From positions 372,001 to 436,000 of the forward strand of contig NZ_DAIRVK010000002.1 in assembly GCF_036802865.1 (NCBI RefSeq): a DNA stretch of 64,000 nucleotides, read 5' to 3'. The DNA comes from Sulfurospirillum sp036802865 (GTDB lineage Bacteria; Campylobacterota; Campylobacteria; Campylobacterales; Sulfurospirillaceae). This document shows, in pieces, positions 46,291 to 55,067 of this stretch; position 1 is the first letter of the stretch; each line of letters starts with the position of its first letter. Position numbers and translations under genes: made by a program. The notes under the pieces are model-generated. The model was not told where the DNA came from. It saw nothing but the letters and a program-made list of their open reading frames with translations, and did not search any database.

Positions 46291-47616
46291 TTATAAAATG
46301 TAGCGACTGCTATCTTCACTCTCAACAATAGCATCGAGTTTTTCATGTACAAGTTCTTGCGTTACATGTAACGTTTCTCCACCGTGTTCATCGGCACTGT
46401 AGCTAATGTCTTCAAGCACTTTTTCGATGATAGTATGAAGCCTACGGGCTCCAATGTCTTCCGTTTTTTCATTGGTGATTTGAGCAATTTTAGCAATGGC
46501 ACGAATGGCATCATCATCAAATACCAATTCCACGCCTTCTGTTTTTAAAAGTGCTTGATATTGGCGTAGGAGCGAATTTTTAGGCTGTGTTAGAATTTGG
46601 TAAAGGACTTCTTCCGTTAAAGAGCTTAGTTCCACACGTAGTGGAAAACGACCTTGTAACTCAGGAATTAAATCACTTGGTTTACTGAGATGAAATGCAC
46701 CTGCTGAGATGAAAAGAATGTGGTCTGTTTTGATACTTCCGTATTTGGTATTAACATCACTACCTTCGACAATAGGAAGAAGATCTCTTTGAACACCTTC
46801 TTTACTTGGGTCACTTCGGTGTGATTGAGAAGAACTTACAGCAATTTTATCAATCTCATCGATAAAGATAATACCACCATTTTGGGCTCTCTCTCTGGCT
46901 TCCGTTTTAACGGCTTCCATATCCAAAAGCTTTTCACTGGCTTCTATTTTTAGGGCTTCTTTGGCATCTTTGACTTTCATCTCTTTTTTGATATTGCCTT
47001 GTCCTGTTCCTAAAATTTTAATAAATGATTCTTGCACTTTTATCATTTCAGGAGGGAGCGAAGAATCACCTAAATCACTGTTATTCTGAGAAATTTCAAC
47101 CTCAATTTTAAGATCATCCAACTCTCCATCACGAAGTCTTTGTCGCATCTTCTCAAAACTTTTTTCATAGTCAGCTTTTTTCTCTTCACTCACACCTTTA
47201 GGAAGTGGTGGGAGAAGTTTTTCAATAATGGTTTTTTCAACGTGCGAAGCGATGTCATCTTGGTTTTTTTCTTTATGTTCCGCTTTGACAAGGTTGATAG
47301 ATGACATCATCAAATCACGTACCATAGATTCAACGTCACGTCCAACAAAGCCCACTTCTGTGTATTTGCTCGCTTCAACTTTGACGAAAGGGAGGGAAAG
47401 CATTTTCGCCATACGACGTGCGATCTCTGTTTTGCCAACACCGGTTGAACCGATCATTAAAATGTTCTTTGGCATTACTTCTTCAGCCATTTCACCTTCA
47501 AGTTTCAATCTTCTGTAACGATTCCGAAGGGCTATGGCAATTGATTTTTTAGCATTAAATTGTCCGATGATATACTCATCAAGGTAAGCAACGGTTTGTT
47601 TTGGCGTTAAGTTCAT
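46291..47616 (-). CDS. hslU: HslUV protease ATPase subunit
   Basis: A 441-aa AAA+ unfoldase with Walker A GSTGVGKTE near 54, Walker B IIFIDEIDKIA near 250, the variable I domain between them and the C-terminal tail SRYIL that docks into HslV. It partners the protease encoded directly upstream. Confidence 0.96.
   Translation of the reverse strand: MNLTPKQTVAYLDEYIIGQFNAKKSIAIALRNRYRRLKLEGEMAEEVMPKNILMIGSTGVGKTEIARRMAKMLSLPFVKVEASKYTEVGFVGRDVESMVRDLMMSSINLVKAEHKEKNQDDIASHVEKTIIEKLLPPLPKGVSEEKKADYEKSFEKMRQRLRDGELDDLKIEVEISQNNSDLGDSSLPPEMIKVQESFIKILGTGQGNIKKEMKVKDAKEALKIEASEKLLDMEAVKTEARERAQNGGIIFIDEIDKIAVSSSQSHRSDPSKEGVQRDLLPIVEGSDVNTKYGSIKTDHILFISAGAFHLSKPSDLIPELQGRFPLRVELSSLTEEVLYQILTQPKNSLLRQYQALLKTEGVELVFDDDAIRAIAKIAQITNEKTEDIGARRLHTIIEKVLEDISYSADEHGGETLHVTQELVHEKLDAIVESEDSSRYIL
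46362..46371. repeat. TTACATGTAA palindrome inside hslU
   Basis: Perfect copy; here the 12-bp palindrome is GTTACATGTAAC (46361-46372). Confidence 0.7.
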
Positions 47617-47620
47617 GAAA

Positions 47621-48157
47621 TTATCTCTCTAAAACAAATGTTTTAATGTTGTCATTGGTATAAATACAAAGCTCACTAGCGATTTTCAAGCTCTCTTTGA
47701 CAAGTGTCTCTTCATCAAGATGTGCATGGCGATCAAGAGCACGAGCAGCTGAAATAGCATAGTTTCCACCACTTCCAATTGCTGCAATTTTGCCATCTTC
47801 TGGTTCAACCACATCACCCGTACCGCTTAAGATAAAAATATGATCGCACGTTAAGACAATCATCATAGCTTCTAAACGACGTAACATTTTATCTTTACGC
47901 CATTCTTTGGAAAACTCGATGACAGATTTGTACAAATCGCCTTTTTTTTGCTCTAAAATACTTTCAAACATGTCAAAAAGGTTGAATGCATCAGCCGTAC
48001 TTCCTGCAAAACCAGCTAAGATTTTGCCGTTGTAAAGTTTACGAATTTTAGTAGCGTTGTTTTTTAGTACGGTATTGCCAAAGGTGACTTGTCCATCACC
48101 GCCAATGACGGCTTTATCTTTACCCCGACATGCAAGGATGGTGGTTGCTTCAAACAT
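47621..48157 (-). CDS. hslV: HslUV protease catalytic subunit
   Basis: A 178-aa threonine protease of proteasome type. The catalytic Thr is expected at the mature N-terminus in MFEATTILA, so four residues rather than just Met must be removed, a form I recall in Campylobacterota. GGDGQVTFGNTV and GSGGNYAISAARAL are conserved. Confidence 0.95.
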   Translation of the reverse strand: MFEATTILACRGKDKAVIGGDGQVTFGNTVLKNNATKIRKLYNGKILAGFAGSTADAFNLFDMFESILEQKKGDLYKSVIEFSKEWRKDKMLRRLEAMMIVLTCDHIFILSGTGDVVEPEDGKIAAIGSGGNYAISAARALDRHAHLDEETLVKESLKIASELCIYTNDNIKTFVLER

Positions 48158-48162
48158 AGAGG

Positions 48163-48609
48163 TTATTCTCCAAGAATGATAAGTTTTAGTACTGCGTGGA
48201 TGCCGTGACCTAGTTTAATACTGACATCAAAATCGCCTGTTGTTTTAATAGCATGTTCAATCTCAATGGTTTTTTTATCAATTTCGATGTTATGTTGTGC
48301 TTTCAGATCGTGTGCAATTTCATCTTTCGTAACAGCACCAAAAAGACTACCATTGGCTCCAAGTTTACGTTTTACCGTAAGCTTTAGCTCACCTAATTTC
48401 TTTTCAATGGTTTTAAGGTTAGCAATCTCTTCAGCTTCTGCAGCTGCTTTTTTACGTTGATCTGATTCGTATTTTCTCATAACTTCATTGGTTGCAAGAA
48501 GTGCAAAACCTTTGCCAATGAGGAAGTTTTGACCATAACCGTCTTTAACCTCTTTAATTTCACCTTTTTTACCTAAATCTTTAACATCTTTAATCAATAA
48601 AACTTTCAT
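48163..48609 (-). CDS. rplI: 50S ribosomal protein L9
   Basis: A 148-aa L9 with the N-terminal rRNA-binding domain (KVLLIKDVKDLGKKGEIKEV and GYGQNFLI), the long central helix and the C-terminal domain. AAGGAT precedes the ATG. It leads the hslV-hslU-era run. Confidence 0.97.
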   Translation of the reverse strand: MKVLLIKDVKDLGKKGEIKEVKDGYGQNFLIGKGFALLATNEVMRKYESDQRKKAAAEAEEIANLKTIEKKLGELKLTVKRKLGANGSLFGAVTKDEIAHDLKAQHNIEIDKKTIEIEHAIKTTGDFDVSIKLGHGIHAVLKLIILGE

Positions 48610-48652
48610 TTTAAAATCCTTTATAACGCTTCAAAAGCAAAAAGCTCTTAAA

Positions 48653-48702
48653 GCTACGTTAGCCACTAGGGCACTAAAGCTTGCCAATAGCATTGGCAGA
48701 AT
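48653..48702 (+). repeat. dispersed intergenic repeat, copy 2
   Basis: It starts GCTACGTTA, has AAGCTTGCCAAT and ends ATTGGCAGAAT, as at 4304-4350, with about four fifths identical positions by eye. The GCCAAT/ATTGGC part can form a hairpin followed by a T run, so it may also terminate transcription on the plus strand or contribute structure after the rhodanese gene. Confidence 0.5.
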
Positions 48703-48708
48703 ATTTTT

Positions 48709-49128
48709 TTATCTCATCGTCTTGGGAAGTGGGGCATTTTTCAGTTTTTCACCATGAAATGCGTCAATCCCACCACTGAGTTGGGCGATGTTTGAAAAGC
48801 CCATTCTTCGTAAAATAAATATCATTTGTGTTGTACGCCCACCAATATGGCAATAAAAAACCAAAAGCTTACTCGCGAGCTTTTTAAGCATATCCATCTG
48901 TTGATGAATGGTCGAAGTTGGCATGAGCATATCTGTACCTTTAATGCTAGACTCGGAGTATTCATACATCTCTCGAATATCAATTAGTACAAAATCAAGC
49001 TTCTTCTGCGCTCGTAAATTTAGCATGACATGTAACTCTTCACCACTGACTTCACAGCTTCGTGTTACGGTTTGAACTAAATTCATCATCGCTTCTTCAC
49101 TCCATTCATCTCCACATGGCACATCCAT
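48709..49128 (-). CDS. rhodanese-like domain protein
   Basis: A 139-aa protein with a single rhodanese domain: DVREMYEY-type segment FVLIDIREMYEYSES, and the active-site loop FYCHIGGRT with the catalytic Cys present, then GGIDAFH. It should move sulfur or handle persulfide; partner unknown. It begins 5 bases after the argG stop, so it is probably co-transcribed with argG. Confidence 0.88.
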   Translation of the reverse strand: MDVPCGDEWSEEAMMNLVQTVTRSCEVSGEELHVMLNLRAQKKLDFVLIDIREMYEYSESSIKGTDMLMPTSTIHQQMDMLKKLASKLLVFYCHIGGRTTQMIFILRRMGFSNIAQLSGGIDAFHGEKLKNAPLPKTMR

Positions 49129-49133
49129 AAGGT

Positions 49134-50363
49134 TTAAGCTTTACCTTGTTTCTTTCTATTTTTACCACTAATGATGAAACGAAGGGCATTAAGTTTAATA
49201 AAGCCTTCTGCATCTTTTTGGTTATAGACTTCGTCTTCTTCAAAGGTACAAAATGCTTCATTGAAAAGGTTATTGGTTTTTGAATCTCTTCCAATAACAG
49301 AAACATTGCCTTTGTAAAGTTTGAGCTTAACAGTACCATTAACACCTTCTTGCGATTTATCGATCGCTGCTTGCATCATTTCACGTTCAGGTGAGAACCA
49401 GAAACCATTGTAAATTGTTTTAGCATAACGAGGCATGATCTCATCTTTAAAGTGTGCAGCTTCACGGTCAAGTGTAATGCTTTCAATCGCTCTGTGCGCG
49501 CGAAGCATAATCGTACCACCGGGTGTTTCGTAACAACCTCTACTTTTCATACCTACAAAACGGTTTTCAACGATATCTGTACGACCAATACCATGTTTGC
49601 AACCTAATTCATTAAGTTGTGTTAGCATGTTCGCAGGACTCAATTTTACGCCATTAAGTGCTACTGGATCACCTTTTTCATAGGTAAGTTCAATCGTTTC
49701 TGCAAGATCAGGTGCTTTTTCAGGGCTTACTGTCCATCTCCACATATCTTCTTCTGGTTCTGCGGCTGGATTTTCAAGTACTAAACCCTCATAAGAGATA
49801 TGAAGCAAGTTTGCATCCATAGAGTAGGGTGATTTACCTGGTTTTTTCTCGATGCTAATGCCATTTTTTTCAGCATATGCAAGCAATTTTTCACGAGAGT
49901 TCAAATCCCATTCTCTCCAAGGAGCGATGATGACAAGGTCTGAGTTCATGCTAAGGTAACCCATTTCAAAACGAACTTGATCGTTTCCTTTACCCGTAGC
50001 ACCATGACTTACGCCATCAGCTCCAACCATTGCTGCAATTTCAGCTTGACGTTTAGCAATTAAAGGTCTTGCAATTGAGGTTCCTAAAAGATACTCACCT
50101 TCATAAATAGCGTTTGCTCTGAACATAGGAAATACATAATCTTTAACAAATTCTTCTTTTAAATCTTCAATAAAAATATTTTCTGGCTTAATGCCCAAAG
50201 AGATGGCTTTTTTACGTGCAGGCTCTAACTCTTCACCTTGACCGATATCTGCTGTAAACGTTACAACTTCACATTTATACTCATCTTGGAGCCATTTTAA
50301 AATAATACTGGTATCAAGTCCACCTGAGTAAGCTAAAACTACTTTTTTGACATTTTTTTTCAT
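49134..50363 (-). CDS. argG: argininosuccinate synthase
   Basis: A 409-aa enzyme joining citrulline and aspartate in arginine synthesis. ATP-binding AYSGGLDTS near 12, GATGKGNDQVRFE near 115 and the citrulline site MKSRGCYETPGG are present. I choose ATG 50363: GAGGA lies 8 bases before it; the frame extends 15 bases to an unsupported start. Confidence 0.96.
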   Translation of the reverse strand: MKKNVKKVVLAYSGGLDTSIILKWLQDEYKCEVVTFTADIGQGEELEPARKKAISLGIKPENIFIEDLKEEFVKDYVFPMFRANAIYEGEYLLGTSIARPLIAKRQAEIAAMVGADGVSHGATGKGNDQVRFEMGYLSMNSDLVIIAPWREWDLNSREKLLAYAEKNGISIEKKPGKSPYSMDANLLHISYEGLVLENPAAEPEEDMWRWTVSPEKAPDLAETIELTYEKGDPVALNGVKLSPANMLTQLNELGCKHGIGRTDIVENRFVGMKSRGCYETPGGTIMLRAHRAIESITLDREAAHFKDEIMPRYAKTIYNGFWFSPEREMMQAAIDKSQEGVNGTVKLKLYKGNVSVIGRDSKTNNLFNEAFCTFEEDEVYNQKDAEGFIKLNALRFIISGKNRKKQGKA

Positions 50364-50520
50364 AATACGAATCCTCACAGAATTTATAGAATTGCGTGAT
50401 GGTAGCGCAAGTTTGTAAAAACTTTGCTTATGCTTTAAGTGTGTGCTTTACCTGTAAAGTTAAAAAAGCAAGTTTAAATATTCTTTTGATAGAATGAGCG
50501 TTAAATCCTAAGGACGGGGC

Positions 50521-50769
50521 ATGCGAGTCGATAAATTTTTAAATAGTACCAATATTACAAAACGTCGTGCTGTCTCAGAAGATATGTGCAAAAATGGTGT
50601 TATAAGTATCAATGGTGTTGTTGTGAAACCTGCTAAAGATGTTAAAGTAGGTGATATTATTACCATTAATTACCTTGAAAGAGCAGTGAAATACGAAGTT
50701 TTGCAGATTCCTGAGACCAAAACCATTCCAAAAACGAAACAAAACGAATACGCAAGGGAAGTTGTATGA
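50521..50769 (+). CDS. S4-domain RNA-binding protein (Hsp15-like)
   Basis: An 82-aa protein that is almost wholly an S4 domain (MRVDKFLNSTNITKRRAVSEDMCKNGVISING). Related proteins bind stalled 50S subunits. AAGGA precedes the ATG. It starts a plus-strand run divergent from argG, as in C. jejuni (Cj0667). Confidence 0.88.
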   Translation: MRVDKFLNSTNITKRRAVSEDMCKNGVISINGVVVKPAKDVKVGDIITINYLERAVKYEVLQIPETKTIPKTKQNEYAREVV

Positions 50770-51749
50770 ATTACCAAGAGGCTTATGATCAGTTTAATGC
50801 GCTTTTTGAAAATAAGCTAAGCAGCGAAGAAGCGGCGCGTTTTTTAGTCGAACTTTATGAGCGTGGCGAAAGCTTCGAAGAGATTGCTGCGGCTGCAAAT
50901 GTTATGCGTAAACACAGTGTGAAGCTAGATATTCCAGAGCATTTAAAAGCTGAACTTATTGATATTGTAGGAACGGGTGGCGATAAAAGCGGTACTTTTA
51001 ATATTTCGACAACTACTTCTATTGTTTTAGCATCGTTAGGGTGTAAAGTTGCCAAACATGGCAGTGGCTCCGCGACCTCGCTTTCGGGTAGCGCAGACGT
51101 GTTAAAAGCGTTGGGGCTTAATCTTGCGTTATCACCTGAAAAACAGATCAAAATGTTAGATGAGTGTGGCTTTGTCTTTATGTTTGCGATGAATCATCAT
51201 CCGTGCATGAAACACATTATGCCTATCAGAAGAAGCCTCTCCCATCGTACTATTTTCAATATGCTAGGTCCTCTCGCTAATCCTGCAGGTGCACAAAAGC
51301 AGATGGTAGGCGTTTTTCACGTGGATTACATTGAGCGTTTTAGTAAGGCATTACGTGAACTTGGAACAACAAAAAGTATGGTTGTAAGTTCATTGGATGG
51401 GTTAGATGAAGTAAGCATTACAGCTCCAACACGGTATACCTTGATAGAAAATAAAATCATCACAGAAGGCGAAATTGATCCCCAAGCATTTGGTTTTAAA
51501 CTTGCGCCCCTTGATGCCATAAAAGGTGGTGAGAGCGTTCAAAACGCTGAAATTACCCGTGCCATTTTACGCGGTGATGAAAAAGGCGCTAAACTGGATG
51601 TCGTCCTTTTAAATGGAGCTTGTGCTTTAATGATCGATGGAAAATCCAGAGATATGCAAGAAGGTATTGCGATGATGCAAGAAGCCATTGCGAGTAAAAA
51701 AGCGTGGGATAAGCTTGGTGAAATTATCAAGCTTTCGTATCTTGTATGA
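50766..51749 (+). CDS. trpD: anthranilate phosphoribosyltransferase
   Basis: A 327-aa tryptophan-pathway enzyme with DIVGTGGDKSGTFNISTTTS near 70, KHGSGSATSLSGSADVL near 99 and NMLGPLANPA near 165. It is alone here, away from other trp genes, coupled by 4-base overlaps to the S4 gene before and tsaE after. Confidence 0.95.
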   Translation: MNYQEAYDQFNALFENKLSSEEAARFLVELYERGESFEEIAAAANVMRKHSVKLDIPEHLKAELIDIVGTGGDKSGTFNISTTTSIVLASLGCKVAKHGSGSATSLSGSADVLKALGLNLALSPEKQIKMLDECGFVFMFAMNHHPCMKHIMPIRRSLSHRTIFNMLGPLANPAGAQKQMVGVFHVDYIERFSKALRELGTTKSMVVSSLDGLDEVSITAPTRYTLIENKIITEGEIDPQAFGFKLAPLDAIKGGESVQNAEITRAILRGDEKGAKLDVVLLNGACALMIDGKSRDMQEGIAMMQEAIASKKAWDKLGEIIKLSYLV

Positions 51750-52177
51750 GTCAAATTTATGAGAAAGTGTGTGATTTAGCGCACTTAAATACTTTTGCAG
51801 AAGAGATACACCATGAAATAGGCAATGCTGGCGTTCTTCTTTTGCGAGGGAATCTTGCCAGCGGTAAGACAGCATTTGTAAAAGCATTTGCCAATACATT
51901 AGGTATTGAAGAGGCTATTTCTTCACCGACATTTTCGATTTTACATGAATATGAGGGAAAATTATTTCACTATGACATTTACCAGTGTGGAAGTGATGGA
52001 TTTCTCAAAAGTGGATTGATCGAAAAATTGGATTGTGAAGGGTACCATCTCATTGAATGGGGTGATGCTGAATTTGAGAAAATATTACGTCATTTCGGCG
52101 TAGGATACAGTACAATTGATATTGAAACAATGGATTTAAAACGCAATTACAAGGTTCACATGAATGCATACGCTTAA
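51746..52177 (+). CDS. tsaE: tRNA t6A biosynthesis ATPase TsaE
   Basis: A 143-aa P-loop protein with GNLASGKTAFVKAFA near 35 and SSPTFSILHEYEG near 60, normal for TsaE, which with TsaB, TsaC and TsaD makes threonylcarbamoyl-adenosine 37 in tRNA. It overlaps trpD by 4 bases and lptB by 14. Confidence 0.94.
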   Translation: MSQIYEKVCDLAHLNTFAEEIHHEIGNAGVLLLRGNLASGKTAFVKAFANTLGIEEAISSPTFSILHEYEGKLFHYDIYQCGSDGFLKSGLIEKLDCEGYHLIEWGDAEFEKILRHFGVGYSTIDIETMDLKRNYKVHMNAYA

Positions 52178-52886
52178 AGTTCAAGAATTACAAAAAGTTA
52201 TTAAAAAGTCAGAAATTATTAAAGGTGTTTCGCTTGATGTTAAAAGTGGTGAAGTCGTAGGTCTTCTAGGACCTAATGGTGCTGGTAAAACCACCATGTT
52301 TTATATGATTTGCGGGCTTATTCCTCCTAGTTCTGGGAGTGTCTATTTTGATGAGCAAGACGTGACCCAAATACCTTTACATGTAAGAGCAAAACTCGGT
52401 ATCGGATATCTTCCTCAAGAATCAAGTATTTTTAAAGATTTGAGTGTTGAAGAAAATATTATGTTAGCGGCGGAGATTGTTTATCCTAATAAAGAAGATG
52501 CGATGAACCGAGTAGAAGAGCTTTTAAATTTGTTGAACATTGAGCCGATTCGTAAACGCAATGGCGTGAGTTTAAGTGGAGGAGAAAGGCGTCGTTGTGA
52601 GATTGCACGCTCTTTGGTTTTACAACCAAAATTTCTTCTTTTAGATGAGCCTTTTGCAGGGGTAGATCCTATCGCTGTTGCCGATATTCAGGGCATTGTA
52701 CAAGAGCTTGCAAAGCTTGATATTGGTGTTTTGATTACTGATCATAATGTTCGTGAAACACTTGCTATTTGTGACCGTGCTTATGTCCTTAAAGATGGTG
52801 CCTTGCTTGCAAGCGGTAGCAGTGAAGAAGTCGCGCAAAATAAATTGGTTAAAACCTACTATCTTGGCGAAGATTTTAGATTTTAA
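52164..52886 (+). CDS. lptB: LPS export ABC ATPase LptB
   Basis: A 240-aa ATPase that powers lipopolysaccharide extraction from the inner membrane with LptFGC. Walker A GPNGAGKTT near 37, signature LSGGERRR near 138, Walker B FLLLDEPFAGVDP near 157. Standard length. Confidence 0.95.
   Translation: MHTLKVQELQKVIKKSEIIKGVSLDVKSGEVVGLLGPNGAGKTTMFYMICGLIPPSSGSVYFDEQDVTQIPLHVRAKLGIGYLPQESSIFKDLSVEENIMLAAEIVYPNKEDAMNRVEELLNLLNIEPIRKRNGVSLSGGERRRCEIARSLVLQPKFLLLDEPFAGVDPIAVADIQGIVQELAKLDIGVLITDHNVRETLAICDRAYVLKDGALLASGSSEEVAQNKLVKTYYLGEDFRF
52377..52386. repeat. TTACATGTAA palindrome inside lptB
   Basis: Perfect copy; in frame it encodes Leu-His-Val. Confidence 0.7.
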
Positions 52887-52905
52887 CGCATAAGGGAGAT
52901 GGTTT

Positions 52906-54177
52906 TTGAAACTTAGGGTTTCTAGCACACAAACAACCAAACAAAAGTTTTCCTCAACGCTTAGAGGGTGGCTTCCTATACTCCAAGCCAATTTGGATAG
53001 CTTGGTTGAAACACTTGAACCATTTGTGCAAGAAAACCCTTTTATCAGCGTTAAATCAGGCTCTGAAACACCTGACAAACGCTTTGAGAAAAAAAGCTTT
53101 TTTTCTGAAGTGGCTAAAGCATCAGTTTCAGAGACCATTGAAGCACTGACGCTTGATAAAAAATCACTTTTTCAAACGCTCCATGAACAGATCAATCCAC
53201 CACTTTTTCCTACTGAAAAATCACAAAGAATTGCGTATGAAATTATTGAAAATATCAATTCTGAGGGTTATTTTGAACTTGAAGCATTGGCTGAAATTGC
53301 TAAAAAATTATCCGTTTCTATTCCTGAAGTAGAAAAGATAAGACAACGCTTTGCTTATCTTGAACCATTGGGCATTGGGGCATTGGATGTAAAAGAGACT
53401 TTTTTATTTCAACTCCAAGACCTCTCTTTGGAAAATGAACTTTATGCTATGGTTGAAAAGCTCATAGTCAATTTTGAAAACATCGAATCATTCAGCAAAG
53501 AGTTCTTATTTCACGAAGCTCTAAGCATCATTAAACGTTTTCGCAATCCTCCCGCTATTGATTTTTTAGAAGATGAAAAAGAGGTGATCCCCGATATTTT
53601 TATCTACGATTTAGCCGGTGCTATTGAAGTGAGACTTAATGATGCCTACTATCCTGAGGTGATTATTGATACCGATGGGCTTGATGAAAATCATAGTTTT
53701 GTTTCTCAAAAAATCAAAGATGCCAAAGACCTTATTGATGCACTTGAGATGCGTAAAGCAACCCTTTACAAAATTGGATTGATGATTGTGGAGTATCAGT
53801 ATGATTTTTTCTTTGGAAAAGCAATAAAACCTATGAAACTCAAAGATCTAGCGGATGATTTAGGTCGCAATCCTTCGACGATTTCACGCGCCATTGCAGG
53901 TAAGTACCTCTCATGTTCGCGTGGCGTTATTCCTTTAAAGCAGTTTTTTGCAACTGCCGTAGAAGAGGACATTTCGAACAGTGCTATTAAAGAGTATATG
54001 ATTGAACTGGTCAAAAATGAAAGCAAACTAAAACCACTGAGTGACATCAAACTCTTAGAGCTTATTGAGGGAAAATTTAATATAAAAATGGTGCGCCGGA
54101 CAATTACAAAATACCGACAACAATTTAATATTGCTAGTTCATCGGAACGTAAAAAACTCTACACACTTAACTTTTAA
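52906..54177 (+). CDS. rpoN: RNA polymerase sigma-54 factor
   Basis: A 423-aa alternative sigma factor. The N-terminal activator-interacting region (LRVSSTQTTKQKFSSTLRGWLPILQ), the core-binding domain, the helix-turn-helix (LADDLGRNPSTISRAIAGKY near 310) and the RpoN box VRRTITKYR near 396 are visible. The start is TTG 52906 with AAGGGAG at 52892-52898. It would read the GG-N10-GC promoters in front of flgH and flgL in this window. The stop overlaps the convergent J-domain gene. Confidence 0.93.
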   Translation: MKLRVSSTQTTKQKFSSTLRGWLPILQANLDSLVETLEPFVQENPFISVKSGSETPDKRFEKKSFFSEVAKASVSETIEALTLDKKSLFQTLHEQINPPLFPTEKSQRIAYEIIENINSEGYFELEALAEIAKKLSVSIPEVEKIRQRFAYLEPLGIGALDVKETFLFQLQDLSLENELYAMVEKLIVNFENIESFSKEFLFHEALSIIKRFRNPPAIDFLEDEKEVIPDIFIYDLAGAIEVRLNDAYYPEVIIDTDGLDENHSFVSQKIKDAKDLIDALEMRKATLYKIGLMIVEYQYDFFFGKAIKPMKLKDLADDLGRNPSTISRAIAGKYLSCSRGVIPLKQFFATAVEEDISNSAIKEYMIELVKNESKLKPLSDIKLLELIEGKFNIKMVRRTITKYRQQFNIASSSERKKLYTLNF

Positions 54178-55004
54178 GCAATTCTAACTTCACTATTTTT
54201 AAAGTGCATTTTAAGCATTTCATAGGCAGTTTGAACTTCTTGAAACTTCGCAACGTACTTCACATGTAAATCACCATCATATAAGCCACAGCTATCGGGA
54301 TGATACTTTTTAACCAATGAAAGATAGTTTCTACGAATAATCTCAAAAGAGTCTTCCATTTTACAACCAAGAACGCCAAAATACTCTTCGAGTAAAGAGA
54401 ATAGGGCATTGTGACGGCTTCGTTTAGCACGTTTAGCTACGAAGCTTTTTTTATACGCTATAAACTCTTCCATGGCATAGGAAAACTCTACAAAACAACC
54501 AAAAAGTTCTTTTTGTTCTAAAAGTTTTTCCAATAAACGCACTGTAATATCTGAATTGGGGTAAAGCGTAATCGTGCCATTTTTAGGGCGAATCCTGACC
54601 AAATGATCTTTAAAATAACTCTTAAGGTACGATGCAAAAAGCGTATTGTGTGAACCTAGATGGAATACCACAGCGTAATTGTCTTCAATGGCAAGACTAA
54701 TGTTCATTTTTTGAAGGACTTGATTGGATTTTAGAAGTGAAATTTTGATGCTTTTATCAAGAGCATTTTCAATAATATGGGCTTGTTCTGCATTGCCTGT
54801 TTTTCGTAGATAGATCTTACTGATAAGCTTTAAAAAATAACGACGTTGCACTAATTCATCTGCTTCTTTAAAAATGATCATTTTATCTTTGCGACCAATT
54901 TTCTTTTGGAAGTTTTTATCAGCAATGTTTTGAAGATAATAAAACGTTTTTGAATCTTCCTGAATTGTAAGAGCAAGCATATCATGAGAAAGTGAAAGGT
55001 GCAT
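54174..55004 (-). CDS. J-domain protein (DnaJ-like, C-terminal J domain)
   Basis: A 276-aa protein whose C-terminal ~65 residues are a J domain (FEIIRRNYLSLVKKYHPDSCG) with the HPD triad that activates Hsp70. The first ~200 residues are not recognised. No membrane helix is seen. The end overlaps the rpoN stop by 4 bases, tail to tail. Confidence 0.82.
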   Translation of the reverse strand: MHLSLSHDMLALTIQEDSKTFYYLQNIADKNFQKKIGRKDKMIIFKEADELVQRRYFLKLISKIYLRKTGNAEQAHIIENALDKSIKISLLKSNQVLQKMNISLAIEDNYAVVFHLGSHNTLFASYLKSYFKDHLVRIRPKNGTITLYPNSDITVRLLEKLLEQKELFGCFVEFSYAMEEFIAYKKSFVAKRAKRSRHNALFSLLEEYFGVLGCKMEDSFEIIRRNYLSLVKKYHPDSCGLYDGDLHVKYVAKFQEVQTAYEMLKMHFKNSEVRIA

Positions 55005-55067
55005 CTATCCATCCTTTTTGTATCAAGTTATTTACCTTAAAGCAAAAAGAATTCCAACTTTAGAAAT

